A stretch of DNA of 64,000 nucleotides from Pseudochelatococcus sp050946405 (GCF_050946405.1 NZ_JBMNUS010000010.1:85662-149661); one strand, 5' to 3'. Shown: positions 27,524-36,096, numbered from the stretch's first letter. Translations and numbers: made by a program. Notes: generated from the sequence alone by a model not told the origin.

Positions 27524-28555
27524 TCAGCGCGCGACCGTGTGAATGTCCTGCCGGCGCAGCGTGAGCGTGACGCCGGTGCCCGGCGCAAGCTCCGCGGAAT
27601 CGTATCGGTTGGGGGTCTCGACCTTCAGCCGCAGCCCGGCCGCGGTCACGATGTAGCGGATGAACGGGCCGGACAGGCTGGCGTCGGCCACGACGCCGCG
27701 CACGCGGATCGCATCGTCGTTTCCGGCGGCTGCGTCGGCGCTGTCGCGCGCATCCGTGAGCCGCCAGTCCTGCGGCTGGATGACGACCGCATCGGGGCTC
27801 TGGATGCCGGAAAGCTCGGTGAACTCCGCCGGCGTCAGCACGTTGGCGTCGCCGATGAAGCCGGCGACGAACAGATCGCGCGGCCGGTGATAGATGTCGC
27901 GCGGGGTGCCCGTCTGGGCGATGACGCCCGCGTTCATCACCGAGATGCGGTCGCCGAGCGTCAGCGCCTCGTCCTGATCGTGCGTCACCAGAATGCTGGT
28001 GAGGCCGGTGTCGCGCTGGATGCGCTTCAGCTCGTCGCGCAGGCGCTTGCGGATTTGCGCATCGAGCGCCGACAGCGGCTCGTCGAGCAGCAGAAGGGCG
28101 GGCTCCAGCACCAGCGCGCGTGCGAGCGCCACGCGCTGACGCTGGCCGCCGGAAAGCTGATGCGGGCGCACGTCGGCGCGCGCGCCCAGCGCCACCATGT
28201 CGAGCGTCGCCTCCACCTTGCGCGCGATCTCGGCGCGCGGCAGCTTTTTCTGCTCCAGCCCGAAGGCGAGATTCTGGCGCACGGTCATGTTGGGAAACAG
28301 CGCGTAGTGCTGGAACACCATCGCGATGCCGCGTTCCTTCGGAGGCAGGTTGTCGATCCGCCGCCCGCCGAGCCGGATCTCGCCCTCCGAAGGCTTCACC
28401 AGCCCGGCGATGGCGCGCAGCAGCGTGGTCTTGCCGCAGCCGGAGGGACCGAGCAGCACATGCATCTCGCCCTTGCCGACGGCAAGCTGGATCCCGTCCA
28501 GAATGGTGGATGCGCCGTAGGTCGCGCCGACTTTGTCGATGGTGAGATAGGTCAT
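27524..28555 (-). CDS. phnT: PhnT-like ABC transporter ATP-binding protein
   Basis: 343 residues. ABC core with Walker A GPSGCGKTT, signature LSGGQRQR, Walker B LLLLDEPLSALD and switch His in VTHDQDE, followed by a C-terminal TOBE-like regulatory domain. It is the last gene of a five-gene operon and its start overlaps the upstream permease stop by ATGA. Import of 2-aminoethylphosphonate or a related organophosphorus compound is inferred from the operon order; the ATPase itself resembles PotA/FbpC types too. Confidence 0.8.
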   Translation of the reverse strand: MTYLTIDKVGATYGASTILDGIQLAVGKGEMHVLLGPSGCGKTTLLRAIAGLVKPSEGEIRLGGRRIDNLPPKERGIAMVFQHYALFPNMTVRQNLAFGLEQKKLPRAEIARKVEATLDMVALGARADVRPHQLSGGQRQRVALARALVLEPALLLLDEPLSALDAQIRKRLRDELKRIQRDTGLTSILVTHDQDEALTLGDRISVMNAGVIAQTGTPRDIYHRPRDLFVAGFIGDANVLTPAEFTELSGIQSPDAVVIQPQDWRLTDARDSADAAAGNDDAIRVRGVVADASLSGPFIRYIVTAAGLRLKVETPNRYDSAELAPGTGVTLTLRRQDIHTVAR

Positions 28556-29346
28556 GCGCGTGCGCGCTCCGTTCTGGCAAGCCCCAGCGACGCCAATGTC
28601 AGGGCGAGCAGGAGCACGAAATAGACCAGCACGATGACGCTGGTGATGCGCCCGCTCAGGTTGCGCTGGGCGTACATGTACATCTGCAACGTCTCGAAAC
28701 CGCCGCCCACCAGCATCTTCGCGTAGACGAACTCGCTGAACAGGATGGCGAAGTTCAGCACCGCGGCGACCATGACGCCCGGTGCGATGGCCGGCAGCAC
28801 GACGCGGCGCAGGATCACCGCGTCGCTCGCGCCGACCAGCCGGCCGGCATCGAGCAGGTCGGCGATGGCGAGGCCCCGCAGGCTGTTCTTGATGGTGATG
28901 TAGAACATCGGAAAGCAGACCGGCACATAAACCAGCACCAGCACCAGCGGCGTGCCGTTGATCTGGAGCGGCGGCTGCGAGAAGACGCGCAGGTAGCCCA
29001 CGACCAGCACGATGGCCGGCACCGCATAGGGCAGGATGACGAGACGCGCCAGCCAGCGGTCGAGCCCCGGCCAATAGATGTGCGCGCACACGATGGCCGG
29101 CACGATGAGCACGGTCGCGATGGCCAGCGCGATCGCCGCCACCGCCAGCGAGCGGACCATCGCGGCGATGAAGCGCGGGTCCGACACCACGGAAAGGAAA
29201 TAGTCGGCGGTGAGGGCGGTCGGCAGCAGCGTGTCGGACCAGTCGGCCGCGAAGGCGTTGATGGCCGTGGCCGCGATCGGCAGCGCCATCAGCGCCGCCA
29301 TGACGATGAGGAACGCGCGCGAGAGCAACCCGCCGGACGATGTCAT
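28552..29346 (-). CDS. phnV: PhnV-like ABC transporter permease
   Basis: 264 residues, about six membrane helices, with the BPD-type EAA region at GRLVGASDAVILRRVVLPAI. The start overlaps the stop of the phnU-like gene by ATGA, as does its stop with the phnT-like start. It forms the second membrane subunit of the importer. Confidence 0.8.
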   Translation of the reverse strand: MTSSGGLLSRAFLIVMAALMALPIAATAINAFAADWSDTLLPTALTADYFLSVVSDPRFIAAMVRSLAVAAIALAIATVLIVPAIVCAHIYWPGLDRWLARLVILPYAVPAIVLVVGYLRVFSQPPLQINGTPLVLVLVYVPVCFPMFYITIKNSLRGLAIADLLDAGRLVGASDAVILRRVVLPAIAPGVMVAAVLNFAILFSEFVYAKMLVGGGFETLQMYMYAQRNLSGRITSVIVLVYFVLLLALTLASLGLARTERARA

Positions 29347-30164
29347 GGCCGCTTCTCCCGCGCGAGGATCTGGCTCGCGACGATGGGCACCAGCAACACC
29401 AGCAGCAGCAGCAGCGCGATGGCGTTGGCGAGGTTGGGATCGGAGAAGATGTCGCCCGACACGAGGTCGCTGATGGCGATGGTCACGACGTTGACGCTCG
29501 TGCCCGTCAGCGCGAAGGTCGTGGCGAAGGTGCCCATGGCGTTGGCGAACAGCAGGATGGCGATCGCCGCGATCTGGCGCGCCAGGATCGGCAGGCCCAC
29601 CCGGAGCCAGAACCGCAGGGGCGATACGCCCATCAGGGCCGCCGCTTCCTCGATCTCCGTCGTCACGGCGTCGAAGGCGGGGGTCAGCAGCAGCGTCGCC
29701 AGCGCGATCTGGAAATAGCAATAGGCGATCGTCAGTCCCGCGAACGAATAGACGTTGAAGCCGCCCGGCAGGCCGAGCTTGCCGACGAGAATGGTGAAGA
29801 ACCCGTTCATGCCGAACAGGATGATGATCGCCATGGCCAGCGGCACGCCGGCGAAATTGGCGCCCATGCTGCCGAAGGCGAGCGCGAAGCGCCGCACGCC
29901 GCCGCCGCGCGCGCGCAGCGCGATGGCGAGCAGGACGCCGGCGCCCATGCCCACCATGGTCGTGAGCACCGAAATCCAAAGCGTGATGGCGAAGGATTGC
30001 CGGTAATAGGCGCTGGCCAGCACGGTGCGGTAATTGGCGAGCGAGAAGGCGCCCTGCGCGTCGAAGCTGTCGATGACGACGCTCGACAGCGGCCAGACCA
30101 CGAGCACCGCGAAGGCGATCAGCAGCGGGAGCGCGAGAAGCCGCATATGCAACGCGCCGCTCAT
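29343..30164 (-). CDS. phnU: PhnU-like ABC transporter permease
   Basis: 273 residues, polytopic, with the EAA loop in EEAAALMGVSPLRFWLRVGL. The start codon overlaps the stop of the upstream hydrolase gene and the stop overlaps the phnV-like start, so the operon is tightly coupled. It is paired with the next permease as a heterodimer. Confidence 0.8.
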   Translation of the reverse strand: MSGALHMRLLALPLLIAFAVLVVWPLSSVVIDSFDAQGAFSLANYRTVLASAYYRQSFAITLWISVLTTMVGMGAGVLLAIALRARGGGVRRFALAFGSMGANFAGVPLAMAIIILFGMNGFFTILVGKLGLPGGFNVYSFAGLTIAYCYFQIALATLLLTPAFDAVTTEIEEAAALMGVSPLRFWLRVGLPILARQIAAIAILLFANAMGTFATTFALTGTSVNVVTIAISDLVSGDIFSDPNLANAIALLLLLVLLVPIVASQILAREKRP

Positions 30165-31006
30165 GATTTCGGAGCCGGCAACAGCGCGCCCTCGCCGTAG
30201 CGCAGGACGCCCGCCGGCGCGGCGAGCCCGTGACCGGGAATGGCGAGCAGCGCCGCGATCAGCCCGGCGATGTCCGTCTGGCGGATCGTCGCCGCCGGGT
30301 CGAGCGTGAAGGTATCCGCGCCGATGGTGTAAAGCGGCACCTCCGTCTCGGTGACATCGGTGCCGCCGTGGCTGGCGTCGTCGCCCATGCCATGATCGCT
30401 CGTGACCAGCACGGCGTATCCGCGCGCCAGCCAGTCGGGCACATGGCGGGAGAGCAGATCGTCCGCGTGGCGGGCGGCGTTGCGGTAGGCCGCCGATCCG
30501 CCGCCGTGCCGATGGCCGGCATCGTCGATGTTCATCGGATGCACCAGCATGAAATGGGGCGCGTGCCGCAGCAGCAGGTCCTGCGCATCGGCGAACAGGT
30601 GATCGTCGGGATAATCGTCGCGCCAGTAGAACGCGCCGTGCGCGATGCCGCCGTCCGCGTTCTCGATGCGGCGGAAGCGCGGCTCGAAAGGCGCATGGTT
30701 GTAAAGCTCGCAGAACCAGTGATAGGCGGCCGCGGCCGTCACCAGTCCGGCCCGGCGCGCGAGCGAGAACACGTTGGGATGGCGCGACAGGCGCACCACC
30801 GTGTTGCCGGTCACGCCATGATCGAGCGGCACGAGGCCGGTCATCAGCGTTTCGTACAGCGGGCGCGAGAGGGAGGGCAGCGCGCTGCGCAGGCGGTAGA
30901 CCTGCGCGGCCCCGCCCTCGACGAGCGCCTCGGCATAGCCGAGGCACGCGCGGGCGGTGGCGTAGCGAAGGCCGTCGAGCACGACGAGGATCACCGGACG
31001 CATCAT
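30161..31006 (-). CDS. Alkaline-phosphatase-superfamily hydrolase (phosphodiesterase/phosphonatase type)
   Basis: 281 residues with no signal peptide, so cytoplasmic. Metal-site motifs of the nucleotide pyrophosphatase/phosphonoacetate hydrolase group: VVLDGLR near the N-terminus, a nucleophile region in SRPLYETLMTG, NIDDAGHRHG and TSDHGMGD. It is embedded between the binding protein and the permeases of the PhnSTUV-like importer, so it probably cleaves the imported compound. Whether it acts on a phosphodiester, a phosphomonoester or a C-P bond cannot be told from sequence alone. Confidence 0.82.
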   Translation of the reverse strand: MMRPVILVVLDGLRYATARACLGYAEALVEGGAAQVYRLRSALPSLSRPLYETLMTGLVPLDHGVTGNTVVRLSRHPNVFSLARRAGLVTAAAAYHWFCELYNHAPFEPRFRRIENADGGIAHGAFYWRDDYPDDHLFADAQDLLLRHAPHFMLVHPMNIDDAGHRHGGGSAAYRNAARHADDLLSRHVPDWLARGYAVLVTSDHGMGDDASHGGTDVTETEVPLYTIGADTFTLDPAATIRQTDIAGLIAALLAIPGHGLAAPAGVLRYGEGALLPAPKS

Positions 31007-31037
31007 GCGGCCCCTGCGGCTGGACGGCGGCGGCCGA

Positions 31038-32087
31038 TCAGAGCTTCGGCGCGACCTGATCGCGCCACTTGGCGGCGATGGTCGGCGCGGACTGCGTCCA
31101 CGCCTCGCTGTCGATCGGCTTGGCCTTGGCGTACTGGTCGGACGGCAGCAGGCGCGCCTTGGCCTCTTCCGGCAGCGTGACGTGATCGACGCGGATCGGG
31201 CGCGCGTAGCCGTTGGCGAGGTTGATCTGGCCGGCGTCGCTCAGGATGTACTCGCGGGCGAGCCTGGCGGCGTTGGCGTTCTTGGCGTGCTTGTTGATGA
31301 TCGTCGCGTAGCCGCTGGTGATCGAGCCGTCAGCCGGGATGAGGACCGTGAACTTGTCGCGGCCGACCACGTCGCGATAGTTCAACGCGTTGAAGTCCCA
31401 CAGCGCCGCGACCTGGATCTCGCCCTTTTCGAGGCTCGCCGGATTGGCGGCGTTGGAGACGAGACGACCCTGCTCGGCGAGCTTCACGAACAGGTCGATG
31501 CCCGGCTGGAGGTTGTTCTCGTCACCGCCCTGCGCCACGGCGGCGGCGAGCACGGCGGCGTTGTCCTGCGCGGCGGAACCCACCTGCGCGATGGAGAACT
31601 TGTAATCGCCTTCGAGCAGGTCGGCCCACGACTTCGGCGGGTTCTTCACCTCGTTCGAGACGATGAAGGCGATGGTGCCGGTGTAGCCGATCACCCAATG
31701 GCCGTCCGCGTCCTTCGCCCAGCCCGGGATCTGGTCCCACGTCGTGGGCTTGTAGGGCTGCGTCACGCCGCGCTTCAGGGCGATGGGGCCGAATTCGAGG
31801 CCGACGTCGCCGATATCGGCGGTGGCGTTCACGCCCTCGTTGGCGAACTTGGCGATTTCCTCGCCGCTGCTCATGTCGGTGTCGGCATGCTTGAGGCCGT
31901 ACTTCTCCGTGAGCTGCGCCCAAGTATCCTTCCAGTTCGCCCAGCCGTCCGGCATGCCGACGCTGTAGATCGCGCCTTCCTTGCGCGCGGCGGCTTCGAG
32001 CGTGGCGAGGTCGTCGGCCCGGACGGGCGCGGCGACGGCGAGCGCCGCAACGGCGGCGGCGAACAGTGAAGACGTGATCCTGCGCAT
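31038..32087 (-). CDS. phnS: PhnS-like periplasmic substrate-binding protein
   Basis: 349 residues with a clear Sec signal peptide (hydrophobic core, cleavage near PVRADD) and a class II binding-protein fold like iron and 2-aminoethylphosphonate binding proteins (EGAIYSVGMPDGWANW, GYTGTIAF, LWDFNALNYRD). It is first in the operon. ATG 32087 follows GGAGAGG; an upstream in-frame codon at 32138 would disrupt the signal peptide and overlap the Pho box. The ligand is inferred from context. Confidence 0.82.
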   Translation of the reverse strand: MRRITSSLFAAAVAALAVAAPVRADDLATLEAAARKEGAIYSVGMPDGWANWKDTWAQLTEKYGLKHADTDMSSGEEIAKFANEGVNATADIGDVGLEFGPIALKRGVTQPYKPTTWDQIPGWAKDADGHWVIGYTGTIAFIVSNEVKNPPKSWADLLEGDYKFSIAQVGSAAQDNAAVLAAAVAQGGDENNLQPGIDLFVKLAEQGRLVSNAANPASLEKGEIQVAALWDFNALNYRDVVGRDKFTVLIPADGSITSGYATIINKHAKNANAARLAREYILSDAGQINLANGYARPIRVDHVTLPEEAKARLLPSDQYAKAKPIDSEAWTQSAPTIAAKWRDQVAPKL

Positions 32088-32137
32088 GGCGCCTCTCCGG
32101 GACGAAAAAAACAGCGCCGACTGTCTGCCACTCCGCA

Positions 32138-32155
32138 ATGACGCCGGTGTGACAG
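32138..32155 (-). promoter_or_regulatory. Pho box upstream of the phn operon
   Basis: The minus strand reads CTGTCAC-ACCG-GCGTCAT: the first half matches the Pho half-site in six of seven positions, the second in five of seven, 50 bases before the phnS-like start. Confidence 0.55.
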
Positions 32156-32188
32156 CTCTTGTGTGACGGCTCTTGTGTGACGGCTCTT
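32147..32188. repeat. Three tandem 14-bp repeats
   Basis: Units GTGTGACAGCTCTT, GTGTGACGGCTCTT and GTGTGACGGCTCTT follow one another exactly. Each carries a TGAC core, and the first overlaps the Pho box. Confidence 0.85.
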
Positions 32189-32223
32189 GCCCGCCCGCCG
32201 GCTCCCGTTCTTATTGCAGTTAA

Positions 32224-32237
32224 TTTGCAATTGCAAA
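32224..32237. promoter_or_regulatory. TTTGCAATTGCAAA palindrome, candidate Fur/Mur/Zur-type operator
   Basis: A perfect 14-bp palindrome, overlapping a second TTGCA-N7-TGCAA pair starting at 32214. TGCA-based palindromes of this sort are bound by alphaproteobacterial Fur-superfamily metal regulators. It lies upstream of the metal ABC operon. Confidence 0.5.
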
Positions 32238-32398
32238 AATCGGCGACCGTGGCTATCTTTTGCTTCAGGAAGGCGAGGCCGCCTTCCGGCGCGTTTGCCG
32301 GGCCGGCAAACGGTCAGCGATGCGTTGTTTCGAGCGAATGCTTGTCATCGAATGGTTTCATTCGACCGGGAATCGCTCCGGGAGGTTTGGGGATCGAC

Positions 32399-33253
32399 AT
32401 GGCAAACGCCGCCACGCCGCAGCTCGTCGCGCGCAACGGTCACGTGCTGGCCGGAAAGGGCGCGCCCGGTTCCTGCGATGTATCAAGTCCTTTCGCCATA
32501 TCGGGGCTCACGGTCAGCTATGATGGCCGCCCGGCGGTGCTGTCGGTCGATTTCACGACGCCGCCGGGGGCGATGGTGGCGATCGTCGGTCCCAACGGCG
32601 CCGGCAAGTCGACGCTGATCAAGGCGGCGCTCGGCATCGTGCCGCGCCTTTCCGGCGAGGTGACTGTCTTCGGCGCGGCGCGCGAGCGGGCGATGGCGCG
32701 GATCGCCTATGTTCCCCAGCGCGCCAGCGTGGACTGGGATTTTCCCGCCACCGTCGTCGACGTGGTGATGATGGGTTATTACCGCCGCCTCGGCCTGTTC
32801 CGGCTCGCGGGCAAGCGCCTGCGGCGCGGCGCGCTCGATTGCCTGGAACGCGTGGGCATGGCGGCTTTCGCCGATCGCCAGATCGGGCAATTGTCCGGCG
32901 GCCAGCAGCAGCGCGTGTTCATCGCGCGGGCGCTGGCGCAGGAAGCCGACCTTTATATCATGGACGAGCCCTTCGCCGGCGTCGACGCGGTGACGGAGCG
33001 CGCCATCATCGCGGTCCTCAAGGACCTCAAGGCGGCGGGCAAGACGATCATCTGCGTCCACCACGATCTCGGCACGGTGGCGGAATATTTCGACCATGTG
33101 CTGCTCATCAACGTGCGCCTCGTCGCGGCCGGGCCGGTGGCGGAGGCGTTCACCCTCGACAACCTGCAACAGACTTATGGCGGGCGGCTGCTGATGACGG
33201 AGGGCGCCGGCGGTCTGCCGCCCGCTTCCCCGGCCTCCCCCGCGACGGCGTGA
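32399..33253 (+). CDS. Metal (Mn/Zn/Fe) ABC transporter ATP-binding protein
   Basis: 284 residues. Walker A GPNGAGKST, signature LSGGQQQR, Walker B LYIMDEPFAGVD and an H-loop in CVHHDLGT place it in the MntB/SitB/ZnuC group. The ATG at 32399 follows GGAGG; a much longer in-frame extension upstream runs through the regulatory region and is rejected. First gene of a three-gene operon with two permeases. Mn is the favoured metal because of the permease architecture, but Zn or Fe is possible. Confidence 0.87.
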   Translation: MANAATPQLVARNGHVLAGKGAPGSCDVSSPFAISGLTVSYDGRPAVLSVDFTTPPGAMVAIVGPNGAGKSTLIKAALGIVPRLSGEVTVFGAARERAMARIAYVPQRASVDWDFPATVVDVVMMGYYRRLGLFRLAGKRLRRGALDCLERVGMAAFADRQIGQLSGGQQQRVFIARALAQEADLYIMDEPFAGVDAVTERAIIAVLKDLKAAGKTIICVHHDLGTVAEYFDHVLLINVRLVAAGPVAEAFTLDNLQQTYGGRLLMTEGAGGLPPASPASPATA

Positions 33254-33260
33254 GGCGGAC

Positions 33261-34475
33261 ATGGGCGCGATGATGGAGGCGCTGCTGCCGGCGCTTTTCC
33301 TGCGGGCGGGCTACAACACGGCGCTGGTGACGGTGGGGGCGGCGCTGCTCGGCGCGGCGGCCGGGGCCATCGGCGCCTTCATGCTGCTGCGCAAACGCTC
33401 GCTCGTCAGCGATGCGATCTCCCACGCCACGCTGCCGGGGCTGGCGCTGGCCTTCATCGTCATGGCGCTCGCCGGCGGCGACGGGCGCTTCATGCCCGGC
33501 CTGCTCGCGGGCGCGGCCGTGAGCGCGGGGATCGGCCTCGTCGCCGTGGAGGCGATCGCGCGGCGCACGCGGCTGACGGAGGATGTCGCCATCGGCGCGG
33601 TGCTGTCGGTGTTCTTCGGCCTCGGCATCGTGCTGCTCACGGTCATCCAGACCATGGAGAGCGGCCGGCAGGCCGGCATCGGCGGTTTCCTGCTGGGGTC
33701 GACGGCCGGCATGCTGCGCGGCGAGGCGGAGGTGATCGCGGTCGCCGCCGCGCTCACCGGCGTCGCCGTCTTCGTCCTGCGCCGCCCGCTGACGCTGGTG
33801 TGCTTCGATGAGGAATACGCCGCGACGCAGGGCGTCGACGTGCGCGCCACCGATCTCGCCATGATGGCGCTGGCGCTCGCCGTCACCGTCATCGGGCTCA
33901 AGGTGGCGGGATTGGTGCTGATCGTGGCGCTCACCATCCTGCCGCCGGTCGCGGCCCGCTTCTGGACCAACCGCGCGGAGCGGATGGCGCTGATCGCGGC
34001 GGCCATCGGCGCGGTGTCGGCGTGGCTCGGCGCGGTCATCTCCTCGCTGGGGCCGGGGCTGCCGACCGGCGCGCTGATCGTGCTGGTGTCGTTCGCGATC
34101 TTCCTGTTCTCGCTGCTCTTCTCGCCGCTGCGCGGGGTGCTCGCCGGCCGCATGGCGACGCTTGCGCTGACGCGGCGCGTGCATGAGCGTCAGGGGCTGC
34201 TGGCGCTGGCGCGCGAGGAGCCGATCTACGACACGCTGACGCTGCGCGTGCTGCGGCGGGCCGGCCATATCCGCGCCGACGGCGCGCCGACGCTCGCCGG
34301 GCGCGCGGCGGCGGCCTCGGCCGCGCGGGAGGAGGCGCTGTGGAGCCTCTATCGCAAGCTGTTTCCCGACGAGGCCGCGAGCGCCGGCTATCACGGCCTC
34401 GCCCCGATCAACGAATCGCTGCCGTCCGACGTGGTGCGCGATCTCGAGCGGCGCTGCAACTTCAAGGCTACCTGA
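33261..34475 (+). CDS. Metal ABC transporter permease with C-terminal winged-helix-like extension
   Basis: 404 residues. The first 290 or so are a standard ABC-3 family permease (LRKRSLVSDAISHATLPG near the N-terminus). The last 110 form a charged region with a helix-turn-helix/DtxR-like look (YDTLTLRVLRRAGHIRADG, EALWSLYRKLF), as in some MntC/TroC proteins. It begins 7 bases after the ATPase gene. Confidence 0.87.
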   Translation: MGAMMEALLPALFLRAGYNTALVTVGAALLGAAAGAIGAFMLLRKRSLVSDAISHATLPGLALAFIVMALAGGDGRFMPGLLAGAAVSAGIGLVAVEAIARRTRLTEDVAIGAVLSVFFGLGIVLLTVIQTMESGRQAGIGGFLLGSTAGMLRGEAEVIAVAAALTGVAVFVLRRPLTLVCFDEEYAATQGVDVRATDLAMMALALAVTVIGLKVAGLVLIVALTILPPVAARFWTNRAERMALIAAAIGAVSAWLGAVISSLGPGLPTGALIVLVSFAIFLFSLLFSPLRGVLAGRMATLALTRRVHERQGLLALAREEPIYDTLTLRVLRRAGHIRADGAPTLAGRAAAASAAREEALWSLYRKLFPDEAASAGYHGLAPINESLPSDVVRDLERRCNFKAT

Positions 34476-34490
34476 TGCGAGGGCTATCTG

Positions 34491-35426
34491 ATGGGCGCTG
34501 ATTTCGTCATGCTCGGCCTCGTGCCGATGACGGTGGGCGTGCTGGTTTCCGTGGCCTGCGCGCTGCTCGGCAATTTCCTCGTGCTGCGGCGGCAGGCGCT
34601 GATCGGGGATGCGGTGAGCCATGTCGTGCTGCCGGGCATCGTGCTGGCCTATATCGCCACCGGCACGCTCGCCGCCGGCGCCATGCTGGCGGGCGCGGGG
34701 GCGGCGGCGGTCATCGCGCTGGTGCTGATCGAGATCGTGCGCCGCGCCGGCCGCGTCGAGCCGGGGGCGGCCATGGGCGTGGTGTTCACCGCGCTGTTCG
34801 CGGCGGGCGTGCTGCTGCTGGAGCAGACGGATACGCGCCGGGTGCATCTCGATGTGGAGCATGCGCTCTACGGCAATCTGGAGAGCATCGTGTGGTTTTC
34901 CGCGCAGGGCTGGGGCTCGCTGCTCGACCCCGCCGCTCTCGCCGACCTGCCGCCCCAGGTGCCGCGCCTCTTCATCACGCTGCTCGCCGTGATCGCCTTC
35001 GTCGCCGCGTTCTGGAAGGAGCTTTTCGTCGGCACCTTCGACCCCGGCTTCGCGCAGAGCGTGGGCGCGCGTCCCGGCCTCACCGGTTTCGCGCTGGTGG
35101 TGATGGTGGCCGTCGTCGCCGTGATGGCCTTCGACGCGGTGGGCGCGATCATCGTGGTGGCCATGTTCATCTGCCCGGCGGGCGCGGCGCGGCTGATGAC
35201 GGACCGGCTGCTGCCGCAACTCCTGTGGAGCGTCGCCTTCGCCTTCGCCGGGGCGGTTGCCGGCTTCACGCTCGCCGCCTATGGCCCGCAATGGCTCGGC
35301 TTCGCGTCGAGCGTCAGCGCGGCGGGCATGATCGCGACGGCGAGCGGCGCGATCCTCGGCCTTGCATGCCTGTTCGGCCCCAGACGCCACCGGCGCGGCA
35401 TGCCGACATCGGGCGGAAGTGCTTGA
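34491..35426 (+). CDS. Metal ABC transporter permease (second subunit)
   Basis: 311-residue ABC-3 permease with the conserved LRRQALIGDAVSHVVLPGIVL segment and about eight to nine membrane helices. It ends the operon; no binding-protein gene follows, since the rfb cluster starts next. Confidence 0.88.
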   Translation: MGADFVMLGLVPMTVGVLVSVACALLGNFLVLRRQALIGDAVSHVVLPGIVLAYIATGTLAAGAMLAGAGAAAVIALVLIEIVRRAGRVEPGAAMGVVFTALFAAGVLLLEQTDTRRVHLDVEHALYGNLESIVWFSAQGWGSLLDPAALADLPPQVPRLFITLLAVIAFVAAFWKELFVGTFDPGFAQSVGARPGLTGFALVVMVAVVAVMAFDAVGAIIVVAMFICPAGAARLMTDRLLPQLLWSVAFAFAGAVAGFTLAAYGPQWLGFASSVSAAGMIATASGAILGLACLFGPRRHRRGMPTSGGSA

Positions 35427-35493
35427 AAACAGCCCGCGAGGATTTATACATCGACAGTCGCGCTTCCGCAGCGCCTGCATCCCGGTGGGTTCC

Positions 35494-36057
35494 GTGATTG
35501 TCAAGACCTTCGATATTTCCGGCCTCGCGCTGGTCGTTCCCCGGCGGTTCGAGGACGCGCGCGGCCATTTCGCCGAAACCTGGTCGGACCGGCGGTTTCG
35601 CGAGGCGGTGGCGGATGCCGGCTTCGTGCAGGACAACCAGTCGCTGACGCGGCGCAAGGGCACCGTGCGCGGCCTGCACTACCAGCGCCCGCCGGCGGGG
35701 CAGGGCAAGCTCGTGCGCGTTCTGGCCGGCGCGATCCTCGACGTGGCGGTGGACGTGCGCGCCGGCTCGCCGACCTTCGGCCGGCATGCGGCGGTGCGGC
35801 TCGATGCGCGGGAGGGCGCGCAGTTCTGGGTGCCGGAAGGGTTCCTGCACGGCTTCTGCACGCTGGAGGACGATACGGCCGTGGCTTACAAGGTGACGTC
35901 CTATTACAGCCCCGAACACGACGCGGGCGTCGCCTTCGACGATCCGCAACTCGGCATCGACTGGCCGGTGACGGCGGCGGAGGCGGTGCTCTCCGACAAG
36001 GACCGCAGCCTGCCCCGCTTCGCGGACATGCCGGCGGCCTTTATGTGGCAAGCGTAA
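35494..36057 (+). CDS. rfbC: dTDP-4-dehydrorhamnose 3,5-epimerase
   Basis: 187-residue cupin epimerase, third step of dTDP-L-rhamnose synthesis. Key motifs: QDNQSLTRRKGTVRGLHYQ (active-site His), VPEGFLHGFCTLEDDT and YKVTSYY. GTG at 35494 gives the usual family N-terminus. It is first in an rfbCBDA cluster. Confidence 0.93.
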   Translation: MIVKTFDISGLALVVPRRFEDARGHFAETWSDRRFREAVADAGFVQDNQSLTRRKGTVRGLHYQRPPAGQGKLVRVLAGAILDVAVDVRAGSPTFGRHAAVRLDAREGAQFWVPEGFLHGFCTLEDDTAVAYKVTSYYSPEHDAGVAFDDPQLGIDWPVTAAEAVLSDKDRSLPRFADMPAAFMWQA

Positions 36058-36086
36058 CGTGGCAAGAACAACGTGGCAAGCGTCAG
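36045..36086 (+). repeat. Three 14-nt tandem repeats at the rfbC/rfbB junction
   Basis: GTGGCAAG starts at 36045, 36059 and 36073, each time within a 14-nt unit. The first unit codes for the end of RfbC; the third lies just before the rfbB start. Confidence 0.8.
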
Positions 36087-36096
36087 GGAAACCTCC

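Larger units (their letters stand above)
32088..32398. other. Divergent regulatory region between phnS-like and metal ABC operons
   Basis: 311 bases without a gene. Left to right it holds a Pho box for the phn operon, three 14-bp tandem repeats, and a TTTGCAATTGCAAA palindrome for the metal transporter. Confidence 0.6.
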
